In this document: in pieces, positions 1 through 8,625 of the stretch
Layout: each line of letters begins with the position of its first letter
How positions within the stretch are numbered: the stretch's first letter is position 1
Assembly: GCF_000233455.1 (NCBI RefSeq)
Contig: NZ_JH376425.1
Span: 186,001-250,000 of the forward strand
Length of the DNA: 64,000 bases
Source: [Clostridium] citroniae WAL-17108
Lineage (GTDB): Bacteria > Bacillota > Clostridia > Lachnospirales > Lachnospiraceae
Reading direction: 5' to 3'
The notes under the pieces: model-generated
What the model was told of the DNA's origin: nothing
What the model saw: only the letters and a program-made list of their open reading frames with translations
The model's database searches: none
Translations under genes and position numbers: made by a program

Positions 1-259
1 AAACGGTCTTAATGCCGAATCCTTTTCCCAAAAACATAAATCCAAGCAGCAGTAAAAGCGTATTCACAATGGATGTGAAATCGCCGGCAGACCACCTGGT
101 AACCTCGCTGACCACAGTGGAAAAACCGGTCACTCCTCCAAAGGCAAAATGATTGGGAAACTTAAAAAAGTAAATGCCCACCACCATGATCCAGATACTC
201 AAAGTTATGACACCATACTCGGCGGCTGTGCGCCGGAATGGATTTTTTATTTCTTTCAT
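1..259 (-). CDS. YitT family membrane protein, N-terminal part
   Basis: The reverse strand reads from an ATG at 257-259 with no stop to the window edge, so only about 86 N-terminal residues are present and the C-terminus lies outside. The protein starts MKEIKNPFRRTAAEYGVI, followed by a hydrophobic segment and the stretch FFKFPNHFAFGGVTGFS, then a second hydrophobic segment (TLLLLLGFMFLGKGFG). This pattern of a first helix followed by a glycine-rich GGVTG loop is typical of the YitT/DUF161 family of polytopic membrane proteins, which have no firmly established transport substrate. The ribosome site (AGCAGGGATT) is modest. It is divergent from the nrdA promoter. The family call is from recognition of the motif, without a search. 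Confidence 0.75.
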   Translation of the reverse strand, partial: MKEIKNPFRRTAAEYGVITLSIWIMVVGIYFFKFPNHFAFGGVTGFSTVVSEVTRWSAGDFTSIVNTLLLLLGFMFLGKGFGIKTV

Positions 260-464
260 AATCCCTGCTTTCCGGTTGGAAAGCTTACCCCCTTTGCAGC
301 CCGGGGCTGCATTGTTATTATCATTTCAATGTTACATTTCAACCATATAATAATCGCAAAATGTTACAAGTGCAATCACCTTTTTTGCTGAAACAAGTAC
401 AATGCAGGGGCTGTGGAAAGACGTTGAAAATTGAGGGAAATAAAAAATGGTAAATAAAGACAAA

Positions 465-480
465 ACACAGTATTTTGGGT
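465..480. promoter_or_regulatory. Candidate NrdR box 1
   Basis: This 16-mer matches 13 of 16 positions of the NrdR box consensus acaCwAtATaTwGtgt. Its start lies 41 bp upstream of the second candidate box, about four helical turns, which would put both on one face of the DNA. NrdR is the widespread repressor of ribonucleotide reductase genes, and the gene downstream is nrdA. The match is by eye only. Confidence 0.45.
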
Positions 481-499
481 ATTTATGTAAAAATACGGC

Positions 500-528
500 T
501 TGTAACCACAAGATATATGGTTTATAAT
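500..528 (+). promoter_or_regulatory. nrdAB promoter (sigma-A type) with overlapping candidate NrdR box 2
   Basis: TTGTAA at 500-505 and TATAAT at 523-528 are separated by exactly 17 bp. A second NrdR-like 16-mer (506-521, 12 of 16 matches) fills the spacer, an arrangement suited to repression. The remainder of the 331-base gap between the YitT gene and nrdA (260-499) holds an AT-rich stretch that probably carries the divergent YitT promoter. I see no other element there. Confidence 0.6.
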
Positions 529-590
529 GGGTTTCGTGACCGTAAGGTCAGTACTGCGCTGCATGTATGGAAGGAGATAAAAATAACATC

Positions 591-2873
591 ATGAATGATA
601 GGGATATAGAGACAGGATTGGGGAAATTGGAAGGATGGGGAGACAAAGGCGCCGGTCTGGAGAGATGCCTGAGGGAAATACAGAGGGATTTCCCAAAAGA
701 GGGGGAAGAGGACCGGTATGCTTTGGAGCATCTGTTTGAGCGGTACCGCGCATTTGAAAAAACGGATATGACGTTCCCGGAGCGGATGGATGCCCTGATC
801 CGGTCCGCGGCCGAGCTTACCTCCAAGGAGAATCCCAGATGGGAATTTGTGGCGGCCAGGCTTAAATACTGCCAGTTTTCCATGGAGCTGCAGGACCGCC
901 TGGATGACCTGGGGATCACCTGCCTGTATGAAAAGCTGCAATATCTCACAGAACAGGGGCTTTACGGGGATTACATCCTGGAGCATTATGGAAAGCAGGA
1001 GATTGAGCAGGCGGAAGGGTATTTGTGTGAGGACAGGAATCACCTGTTCACATACGCGGGCCTGGACCTGCTTTTAAAACGCTATGTGATCCAGGACCAC
1101 AGCCGTCACGCCCTGGAGACACCCCAGGAAATGTATCTGGGCATTGCGCTCCATCTGGCCATGAAGGAGGACAGGAACGGGCGCATGGAATGGGTGCGCC
1201 GGTTTTACGATATGCTGAGCCTGATGCAGGTCACCATGGCCACGCCAACCCTTTCCAATGCAAGAAAACCATATCACCAGCTGTCCAGCTGCTTTATAGA
1301 CACAGTGCCCGACAGTTTGGAAGGTATTTACAGAAGTGTGGACAACTTTGCCCAGGTGAGCAAGTTCGGTGGCGGCATGGGCCTGTATTTTGGAAAGGTC
1401 AGGGCAACGGGAAGCAGCATACGCGGATTTAAGGGCGCGGCAGGGGGAGTGATCCGCTGGATCAAGCTTGTCAATGATACGGCTGTGGCCGTTGACCAGC
1501 TGGGGATGCGCCAGGGCGCCGCGGCCGTGTACCTGGATGTGTGGCATAAGGATCTGCCGGAGTTTCTTCAGCTCCGCACCAATAACGGAGACGACAGGAT
1601 GAAGGCCCACGACATTTTCCCGGGAGTCTGCTATCCGGATCTGTTCTGGAAAATGGCAAAAGAGAGCCTGGACCAGGACTGGTATCTGATGTGTCCCCAT
1701 GAGATCAAGGCGGCAAAAGGGTATTGCCTGGAGGATTCCTATGGCGCGGAGTGGGAAGAACGGTACTGGGATTGCGTGAAGGACCGGCGCATTTCCAAGC
1801 GGACCGTGCTTTTAAAAGATGTGGTAAGGATGATCCTCAAGTCTGCGGTGGAGACAGGGACTCCCTTTGCTTTTAACAGGGACCTGGTAAACGGCGCAAA
1901 CCCCAACAGCCATAAGGGAATGATCTATTGCTCCAATCTTTGCACTGAGATTGCCCAGAATATGGAGGCCATTGAAACAGTATCCACGGAAATCGTGGAC
2001 CAGGACGGGGATACGGTGATCGTGAACACTACCAGGGCCGGAGAATTTGTGGTTTGTAATCTGGCCAGTCTTTGTCTGGGGAACATTGATGTCACAAGGG
2101 GCCGGGAGGTGGAGGAGATCGTATCCTGCGCGGTCAGGGCGCTGGACAATGTTATAGACCTGAATTTTTATCCCCTTCCCTATGCCAAGGTGACAAACAG
2201 GCGGTACAGAAGTATTGGTCTGGGAGTCAGCGGCTACCATCACATGCTGGCAAAGCATGGTATCAGGTGGGAGAGCGAGGAGCATATCGTATTTGCGGAC
2301 CAGGTGTTTGAACGGATCAATTACGCCGCCGTCAAAGCAAGCAGCGCTATTGGTGCGGAGAAGGGAAGCTATGCATATTTTCAGGGAAGTGAGTGGCAGA
2401 CAGGGGAATATTTTGAAAAACGGGGATATGTAAGCGGCAGGTGGCGGGAACTGGCCCGCACCGTGGCCGAACAGGGAATGCGCAACGCCTACCTAATGGC
2501 AGTGGCGCCCACCAGCAGCACCAGCATACTCTCAGGCACCACCGCAGGTCTGGACCCGGTGATGAAGCGCTTTTATCTGGAGGAAAAGAAGAACTCCATC
2601 ATGCCAAGGGTTGCTCCGGAACTGACCATGGGCACGTTCTGGCTGTATAAGAGTGCTTATACCATTGACCAGACCTATACAGTGAGGGCGGCCGGCGCAC
2701 GCCAGCGCCATATTGACCAGGCGCAGAGCGTGAACCTGTATATTACCAATGAATACACCATGCGTCAGCTTTTAAACCTCTATATTCTGGCATGGGAGCA
2801 GGGGGTGAAGACCCTTTATTATGTGCGCAGCCGGTCTCTGGAGGTGGAGGAGTGCGAAAGCTGCTCAAGCTGA
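591..2873 (+). CDS. nrdA: Ribonucleoside-diphosphate reductase, alpha subunit (class I)
   Basis: This is the large catalytic subunit of class I ribonucleotide reductase, which reduces NDPs to dNDPs. The first half-site cysteine is in LSSCFIDTVPDSLEGIY. The active-site block SNLCTEI carries the Asn, Cys and Glu of the radical chemistry, and VVCNLAS holds the second redox cysteine. The paired tyrosines of radical transfer are in TLYYVRSR, and the C-terminal CESCSS is the thiol shuttle. At 760 residues it is family-sized, but I see no ATP-cone at the N-terminus. An in-frame ATG also exists at 567, but the ribosome site AAGGAG (571-576) lies inside that extension and serves the ATG at 591. nrdB follows 55 bp downstream. 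The locus is likely repressed by NrdR. Confidence 0.95.
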   Translation: MNDRDIETGLGKLEGWGDKGAGLERCLREIQRDFPKEGEEDRYALEHLFERYRAFEKTDMTFPERMDALIRSAAELTSKENPRWEFVAARLKYCQFSMELQDRLDDLGITCLYEKLQYLTEQGLYGDYILEHYGKQEIEQAEGYLCEDRNHLFTYAGLDLLLKRYVIQDHSRHALETPQEMYLGIALHLAMKEDRNGRMEWVRRFYDMLSLMQVTMATPTLSNARKPYHQLSSCFIDTVPDSLEGIYRSVDNFAQVSKFGGGMGLYFGKVRATGSSIRGFKGAAGGVIRWIKLVNDTAVAVDQLGMRQGAAAVYLDVWHKDLPEFLQLRTNNGDDRMKAHDIFPGVCYPDLFWKMAKESLDQDWYLMCPHEIKAAKGYCLEDSYGAEWEERYWDCVKDRRISKRTVLLKDVVRMILKSAVETGTPFAFNRDLVNGANPNSHKGMIYCSNLCTEIAQNMEAIETVSTEIVDQDGDTVIVNTTRAGEFVVCNLASLCLGNIDVTRGREVEEIVSCAVRALDNVIDLNFYPLPYAKVTNRRYRSIGLGVSGYHHMLAKHGIRWESEEHIVFADQVFERINYAAVKASSAIGAEKGSYAYFQGSEWQTGEYFEKRGYVSGRWRELARTVAEQGMRNAYLMAVAPTSSTSILSGTTAGLDPVMKRFYLEEKKNSIMPRVAPELTMGTFWLYKSAYTIDQTYTVRAAGARQRHIDQAQSVNLYITNEYTMRQLLNLYILAWEQGVKTLYYVRSRSLEVEECESCSS

Positions 2874-2928
2874 TTTCAAGGCTGTTAAACGCAGTTTGCA
2901 GAGCATGCCAAGGAAGGAAAGGACAGAT

Positions 2929-3972
2929 ATGACAGTACTAAAAACAAAACCCCTGTTTAATCCCCAGGGAGACACGGACAAGAACAGCCGAAGGATGATC
3001 GGGGGAAATACCACCAATCTCAACGACTTTAATAATATGAAATATACCTGGGCCAGCAGCTGGTACAGACAGGCTATGAATAATTTCTGGATACCGGAGG
3101 AGATCAATCTGAGCACGGATGTAAAGGACTATCAGATGCTCTCCGGGCCGGAACGGGATGCATTTGACAAAATACTCAGTTTCCTGGTGTTCCTGGACTC
3201 CATTCAGACAGCCAACCTTCCCTGCATCGGCCAGTACATAACGGCCAATGAGGTGAATCTGTGCCTGACCATACAGGGATTCCAGGAAGCGGTCCACAGC
3301 CAGAGCTACAGTTATATGCTGGACAGCATCTGCAGTCCTGTGGAGAGGGACCGCATCCTTTACCAGTGGAAGGAGGACAGCCATCTGCTGCAAAGGAATA
3401 CATTTATCGGAGACCTGTACAACGAATTCCAGGAAAAGAAGGATGATGTGACGCTTCTTCGGGTCATGATGGCTAATTACATTTTGGAGGGCATATACTT
3501 TTACAGCGGGTTCATGTTCTTTTATAATCTGGGGCGCAACGGGAAAATGCCGGGAAGCGTCCAGGAGATCCGCTATATCAACAGGGACGAGAACACCCAT
3601 CTGTGGCTGTTCCGCAACATGATCACAGAACTGAAAAAGGAAGAACCCGGTCTTTTTACCCGGGAGAATGTGAGCATGATGGAGGAAATGCTGCGGGAAG
3701 GGGTGAGACAGGAGATCCAGTGGGGATGTTATGTGATCGGTGATGAGGTGCCGGGGCTGACAAAGGATATGGTCACTTCCTATATCCGCTACCTTGGCAA
3801 CCTGCGCTGGACCAGTCTTGGATTTGAGCCCCTGTACCCCGGATCTGAAAAGGAGCCGGAGTCCATGGCATGGGTCAATCAGTATTCCAATGCCAACATG
3901 GTGAAGACGGATTTTTTTGAGGCAAAGAGCACGGCCTATGCAAAGAGCGCGGCGATCATTGATGATCTATAG
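2929..3972 (+). CDS. nrdB: Ribonucleoside-diphosphate reductase, beta subunit (class Ia)
   Basis: This is the small, radical-generating subunit of ribonucleotide reductase (347 residues, ferritin-like helices). The dimetal ligands can be read in order: Asp in FLDSIQTANL, Glu and His in FQEAVHSQSYSYML (E-x2-H), Glu in YILEGIYFYSG, and Glu and His in RDENTHLWLF. The Tyr four residues after the first His is at the place of the E. coli Tyr122 radical, so this is a tyrosyl-radical (class Ia-type) R2 that normally needs oxygen to mature. The start is the ATG after AAGGAAAGG at 2911-2922. An open frame extends upstream into nrdA but is not used. It is co-transcribed with nrdA. Confidence 0.94.
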   Translation: MTVLKTKPLFNPQGDTDKNSRRMIGGNTTNLNDFNNMKYTWASSWYRQAMNNFWIPEEINLSTDVKDYQMLSGPERDAFDKILSFLVFLDSIQTANLPCIGQYITANEVNLCLTIQGFQEAVHSQSYSYMLDSICSPVERDRILYQWKEDSHLLQRNTFIGDLYNEFQEKKDDVTLLRVMMANYILEGIYFYSGFMFFYNLGRNGKMPGSVQEIRYINRDENTHLWLFRNMITELKKEEPGLFTRENVSMMEEMLREGVRQEIQWGCYVIGDEVPGLTKDMVTSYIRYLGNLRWTSLGFEPLYPGSEKEPESMAWVNQYSNANMVKTDFFEAKSTAYAKSAAIIDDL

Positions 3973-4014
3973 GAAGCATGTGCTGTAATATAGGATGGAT
4001 GGAGGAAATGACAG

Positions 4015-5283
4015 ATGGAAGCAGAAGAGTTGGAAGAAGAACGGGAAGGGAAAGAACAGAAAGGGAAAGAACAGGAAACAGGCAGGCAGAAGTTAAACCG
4101 GGAAGCCTGGGAGCTTACCAGGCAGCTGGTGGAGATAGACAGTTCCGATCCCGGAGCCTATGAAGGCACCATTGAAAAATGGATTTTCCGGTGGCTTGAG
4201 CAGAGGATCGGGGAGTATGCCGGGGACCTGGCGGACCAGATCAGGCTGGAGGAATCTGAGGTGCTTCCCGGACGGTTTAATATAATGGCCCGCATACCGG
4301 GCAGGGAACCGGGCCCGGGTCTGATCTACATATGCCATATGGATACGGTGATGCTGGGAGATGGGTGGAATGCGGATACACCGGCCCTGGGAGCGGTGGT
4401 GAAGGAAAGACGTCTTTACGGCAGGGGGGCCTGCGATATGAAATCCGGCCTGGCCTGCGCCCTGACTGCATTTTCACAGGCAGTCAGACTTGGAGGAGAG
4501 ACCGGACAGCTTCCAAAGCGTTCCTTTGCCTTTATAGGGACTGTGGATGAGGAGGATTTTATGCGCGGGGTGGAGACCGCTATCAGGGAAGGCTGGGTAC
4601 ACAGGGATGACTGGATCCTGGACACGGAGCCAACGGATGGGCAGATCCAGGTGGCCCACAAGGGCCGGACCTGGTTTGAACTTACCATGGACGGGATCAC
4701 GGCCCATGCCAGCAATCCATGGAAGGGAGCGGATGCCATCGCGGCCATGGCCGAGGCGGTGAGCTTTATACGCAAGTCCATAGCGGACTGTCCGTCCCAT
4801 GCAGACCTTGGAAACTCTACCGTGACCTTTGGCCAGATAACCGGAGGATACCGTCCCTATGTGGTGCCGGATTCCTGTAAGGTGTGGATCGATATGAGGC
4901 TGGTGCCGCCCACGGATACCCGGGCGGCAGAAGCGATTATAAAACAGGCCATAGACCTGGCGCAAAAGGAGGTTCCCGGAGTAAAGGGGCATTATATCAT
5001 AACAGGGGACCGGCCCTACGTGGAAAAGGATAATGGATCTCTGCTCCTGGAATTGCTGAAAAAAACATGCGATCAAGTCACAGGCAAAGATACGGTGATT
5101 GGTTCTTTTAATGGTTATACGGACACGGCAGTGATCGCCGGCACCCTGGGCAGCCATAACTGCATGTCCTATGGGCCTGGAAGCCTGGAACTGGCCCACA
5201 AGCCCAATGAGTTCGTGCCGTATGAGGATGTGTGCAGGTGCCGGGAGGTGCTGTGGCATCTGGCTGAAAACGCGGTGTTTTAG
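4015..5283 (+). CDS. M20 family metallopeptidase (ArgE/DapE/YgeY-like)
   Basis: This is a di-zinc amidohydrolase of the M20 fold (422 residues). The metal-binding motifs are clear: ICHMDTV (His, Asp), GRGACDMKSG (bridging Asp), TVDEED (catalytic and ligand Glu), ILDTEPTDG (Asp) and a C-terminal LAHKPNE (His). A dimerisation lid sits between them. The ATG follows GGAGG at 4001-4005. The first 30 residues are unusual, almost entirely Glu, Lys, Arg and Gln (starting MEAEELEEEREGKEQ). The substrate cannot be told; ArgE, DapE, CPG2 and YgeY relatives share these motifs. The gene lies 42 bp after nrdB and probably shares its transcript, although no functional link to dNTP synthesis is evident. Confidence 0.82.
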   Translation: MEAEELEEEREGKEQKGKEQETGRQKLNREAWELTRQLVEIDSSDPGAYEGTIEKWIFRWLEQRIGEYAGDLADQIRLEESEVLPGRFNIMARIPGREPGPGLIYICHMDTVMLGDGWNADTPALGAVVKERRLYGRGACDMKSGLACALTAFSQAVRLGGETGQLPKRSFAFIGTVDEEDFMRGVETAIREGWVHRDDWILDTEPTDGQIQVAHKGRTWFELTMDGITAHASNPWKGADAIAAMAEAVSFIRKSIADCPSHADLGNSTVTFGQITGGYRPYVVPDSCKVWIDMRLVPPTDTRAAEAIIKQAIDLAQKEVPGVKGHYIITGDRPYVEKDNGSLLLELLKKTCDQVTGKDTVIGSFNGYTDTAVIAGTLGSHNCMSYGPGSLELAHKPNEFVPYEDVCRCREVLWHLAENAVF

Positions 5284-5287
5284 CAGA

Positions 5288-7096
5288 TCATGACCGTTCC
5301 TGATTTCGGTTCATGTATCTCCACAGGGTGGTCCTGCTGATCCCCAGCTGTTTGGCGGCCGCGCTTTGGTTGCCGTTGTGCCTGGACAGCACCTGACTGA
5401 TTATATCACAGGTAATCTCGTCCAGAGTGCGGTCCACATCCAGACCTGTATGACGGGTCTTTGCTGGCTGGCTGCTGCCGGCAGAAGAGGAGGCCTTTTC
5501 TTTTTCTAATAAGTTCCTGACATCCCGGGCGCTTATATAGGGCGTGGAGGTAATGACCGCCAGTTCGTTGACCACCCGCTTAAACTGAGTATAATTATAA
5601 GGCCAGTCATATGCCTCAAGCAATGCCATTGCCTCAGACTCAAACCCAATGATCTGCCGGGCCAGCTCCACGTTCAGGTTGCCAAGGTACAAACTGGAGA
5701 TGGTGGGAAGCTCCTCGGCCCGTTCCCGCAGAGGCGGCAGATGGATGGTCATGCAGGAGAGGAGATTGACAAATTCCCTGGCAGCAGACGGCAGGGCTGT
5801 CTGGCTGGCGCTGACACAGGAGAATATGAGCCGGTTCCGCTTGTCCAGATTCATGTCCAGTATGATGGACAAAAGCTGTTTACGCCGTTCCGTGGGAAGT
5901 TCTTCAATATTTCTAAAGTAAATCGTATTGCTGTCGTCATTTAGAGGTGAATTGTAGTGATTGGTTAAAAAGCCCCAGCTTTTATCATTCACAAGGCTGC
6001 AATTAATGGCGATCAGTGGATTGTGCTGCAGTGCGCTCTGGGCGTAGATGGCCCGGGCAATCTGCTCCTTGCCTGTACCCTCCTCACCGGATATCATAAC
6101 AGGAAAACTGCTCTGGCTGATCTGCTCCACCGTGCTTCTCAGGCCCTGCATGGAGCCGGTGATGCTGTAAAAACTGTTGTAGAAATGCTGCTCAGCCTCT
6201 CTTTTATTTGAAAACAGTATGCCATATTTGCTGGTGGCCATAGGCACCTTGGTGGATGAGACGTAAAATACAACATACCGGTGCAGGGGTTTTTCAATTA
6301 CACGGCTGTTTATGGAGAAAAGGTTGCCGTCTATGTTGCGGAAAGCCTTGTAGTTATCCCCGTTCAGGGTTTCCGGTATCTCCCTGCGAAGAATGTCGGT
6401 GATTTCAGAGCCATCATTGTCCCAGGTGGTGAAATAAAGGTTTTGCTTTTCGTCAAATACAAATGTATCGGAATTTTCCCCCCGGATGATCTCGCCTAAA
6501 AGGGAGTTCTCTTCCTTAATATTGGCATAGCTGATACACAGCTTATATGCCTGGTCAAAGGCATTCTCAATGCTCTCGCTTCCTGAGGTGATCAGGATGG
6601 AGTTGAGGCCCAGCTTTTTGGCAGTGGTGTTGGCGATCATGTCACACAGGATCATGCGGCAGCCGTTTTTCTTTAAATCCCGCAGGGTGGCCTCCACCTC
6701 GCTTTCGCTGTGGATGGTAACAATGTCCAGTTTATACTGGAGCAGGTCGCAGAGCAGATGCGCGCTGCCGGTAATGCCGGGAAATCCCACAACTGCATAT
6801 TTGTCAGAATAGTTTTCCGCCAGCTTCATGGCTCTCAGGATATCATATACGGACAGGCTGATTTCGATGACGGGTATGTGGGTAACCTTTCCGATCATCT
6901 CCGCTGTGCCTCCGCGGGATATGATCACATCATAGTTTGCCTGAGTATACTTCTGTGCAATATCAACCCCTTTCTTTAAATCTCCCACATAGACATCCAA
7001 ATCCATCTGCGGCCTCTTTCTGGCCAGTTTTTCCATTATAGTTTTCATGGCCTCATAAGGGGCGATTCCAAGGACTTTGATCTTGGGCGAATCCAT
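5288..7096 (-). CDS. PrpR-like transcriptional regulator with degenerate AAA+ domain and Fis-type HTH
   Basis: This 602-residue regulator has the order PrpR-type N-terminal sensor (about 1-180), PAS-like segment (about 190-300), AAA+ domain (about 320-530) and a C-terminal Fis-type helix-turn-helix (NQSAAAKQLGISRTTLWRYM). The Walker A is present (SGEEGTGKEQ), but the GAFTGA sigma-54 contact loop is absent, and the usual acidic Walker B is replaced by NTIYFRNIEEL. It therefore probably cannot drive sigma-54 polymerase and may act as an ordinary activator or repressor. The start is the ATG after GGAGGTG; a longer frame to 7180 has no ribosome site. It is divergent from the acid-sugar operon at 7318 and is the obvious candidate for its regulator. 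The ligand is unknown. Confidence 0.85.
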   Translation of the reverse strand: MDSPKIKVLGIAPYEAMKTIMEKLARKRPQMDLDVYVGDLKKGVDIAQKYTQANYDVIISRGGTAEMIGKVTHIPVIEISLSVYDILRAMKLAENYSDKYAVVGFPGITGSAHLLCDLLQYKLDIVTIHSESEVEATLRDLKKNGCRMILCDMIANTTAKKLGLNSILITSGSESIENAFDQAYKLCISYANIKEENSLLGEIIRGENSDTFVFDEKQNLYFTTWDNDGSEITDILRREIPETLNGDNYKAFRNIDGNLFSINSRVIEKPLHRYVVFYVSSTKVPMATSKYGILFSNKREAEQHFYNSFYSITGSMQGLRSTVEQISQSSFPVMISGEEGTGKEQIARAIYAQSALQHNPLIAINCSLVNDKSWGFLTNHYNSPLNDDSNTIYFRNIEELPTERRKQLLSIILDMNLDKRNRLIFSCVSASQTALPSAAREFVNLLSCMTIHLPPLRERAEELPTISSLYLGNLNVELARQIIGFESEAMALLEAYDWPYNYTQFKRVVNELAVITSTPYISARDVRNLLEKEKASSSAGSSQPAKTRHTGLDVDRTLDEITCDIISQVLSRHNGNQSAAAKQLGISRTTLWRYMNRNQERS

Positions 7097-7111
7097 ATGC
7101 AACACCTCCAC

Positions 7112-7243
7112 TGTTTCTGTTTGAAACAATTGTAACATATTTGAACACTTAAGTCCAGACGAAAAGAAATGATGTTTCAAAAATAGACAAAAAAGTACAT
7201 GGGACCAGTTGAAAATCCTCTGATTATTTAGTAAACTGAAACA
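7112..7243. promoter_or_regulatory. Three TGAAACA/TGTTTCA motifs in divergent intergenic region
   Basis: The 221-base gap between the PrpR-like regulator and the DUF1537 kinase holds TGTTTC...TGAAACA (7112-7128), TGTTTCA (7173-7179) and TGAAACA (7237-7243). Repeated copies of one heptamer in both orientations in a divergent control region suggest regulator binding sites. No clear -24/-12 sigma-54 element was seen. This is pattern recognition, not a known operator. Confidence 0.35.
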
Positions 7244-7317
7244 GAACTAAGAAAAAACTAAAAGACAGAAACGATATGTTCATATATGTAACATAAAAGG
7301 AGACGGGTGGTGATTGA

Positions 7318-8625
7318 GTGATAACCTTACTGATAATAGCAGATGATTTTACAGGTGCCCTGGATACAGGAGTGCAGTTTGCAGCAGCAGGTGCAGGTGT
7401 CAGGGTGGTCACGGATATCAGGTATGACTACAGGAAGTCGCAGCCGGGTGTCAGGGTCCTGGTCATGGATGCGGAGACACGGCATCTTGACGGCAGGGAG
7501 GCATATGAAGTAGTATGGAATATCACGAAACGGGCCATGGCCTGCGGAGTGCCCTTTATCTATAAGAAGACGGACTCGGCCTTAAGAGGGAATATTGGCA
7601 GTGAACTCACAGCCCTGCTGGATGCATCGGGACAGGACAGCCTTCCGTTTATACCTGCGTTTCCCCAGATGGGGAGAATCACAAGGGAAGGTGTTCATTA
7701 TATAAACAATATCCCGGTAAAGGACAGCGTATTTGGGCGGGATCCCTTTGAGCCGGTGACCTGTTCGTTTATACCGGATATCATCCACCAGCAGAGCAAT
7801 ATACAGGTGGAAGTGATGAGGGAAGAGGATGACAAAAGGGGTATGGACCGGATGGAGACTGCCCGGGAACCAAACAGGGGACAGCAATCTAAAATAGTGG
7901 TGTATGATGCCCAGTCACAGGAAAGCCTGATAACAGCTGCCTCTGACCTGTACCGTAAAGGCTGTCTGTCAATCATGGCCGGCTGTGCGGGATTTGCATC
8001 CGTACTCCCCAAGCTTTTGGGATTGGAGGGCGGGGAATCACATGTACCTGAATTCATATCCCGCTTCCTGGTGGTTTGCGGCAGTGTGAATCCCATTACA
8101 AAGAGCCAGCTGGATTATGCGCAGGCTCATGGGTTTACGAGAATCCGTCTGACCCCGCGTCAGAAGCTGGACAGGGGATATTGGGACTCGGAGGAAGGCC
8201 AGGGGACCTTAAGACGGTGGATGCTGCGCTGCCAGATCGAGAGCCGGTGCATTCTGGACAGCAATGATCCCGATGGTACGGATGAAACCTTGGAATATGC
8301 CAGGAAGAAGGGCATCAGCCTGGAGGAAGTGAGGACCAGGATCGCAGATGCCATGGGTTTTGTTTTGGGGAATATGGTGGAACGGGGGCTTAACAGTACG
8401 CTTCTGATAACGGGGGGCGACACGCTGATGGGATTTATGAATCAGATAAAGGTCTGTGAGATGGAACCGGTGTGCGAAATGGCTCCCGGAACCGTGCTTT
8501 CACGCTTTAGGATCAGCGATCATATGTATCAGGCTATATCCAAGTCGGGCGGCTTTGGCTCTGAGGATTTGCTGGTACAGCTGGCGGATACCATATTGGA
8601 TAAGAAGGAGAGAGCATTATGTTAA
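7318..8625 (+). CDS. Four-carbon acid sugar kinase (DUF1537 family)
   Basis: This ATP-dependent kinase has 435 residues, in the two-domain DUF1537 architecture. The N-terminal substrate domain begins IIADDFTGALDTGVQF, and the C-terminal nucleotide domain carries LLITGGDTLMGF and SGGFGSEDLL. Characterised members phosphorylate D-threonate, D-erythronate or L-threonate at O4. A PdxA2 gene three places downstream fits a threonate/erythronate route, in which the 4-phospho acid is oxidised and decarboxylated to dihydroxyacetone phosphate. The GTG at 7318 follows an in-frame TGA directly, with a GGTGGTGAT ribosome site. The stop overlaps the next start. The exact substrate is inference. Confidence 0.87.
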   Translation: MITLLIIADDFTGALDTGVQFAAAGAGVRVVTDIRYDYRKSQPGVRVLVMDAETRHLDGREAYEVVWNITKRAMACGVPFIYKKTDSALRGNIGSELTALLDASGQDSLPFIPAFPQMGRITREGVHYINNIPVKDSVFGRDPFEPVTCSFIPDIIHQQSNIQVEVMREEDDKRGMDRMETAREPNRGQQSKIVVYDAQSQESLITAASDLYRKGCLSIMAGCAGFASVLPKLLGLEGGESHVPEFISRFLVVCGSVNPITKSQLDYAQAHGFTRIRLTPRQKLDRGYWDSEEGQGTLRRWMLRCQIESRCILDSNDPDGTDETLEYARKKGISLEEVRTRIADAMGFVLGNMVERGLNSTLLITGGDTLMGFMNQIKVCEMEPVCEMAPGTVLSRFRISDHMYQAISKSGGFGSEDLLVQLADTILDKKERALC

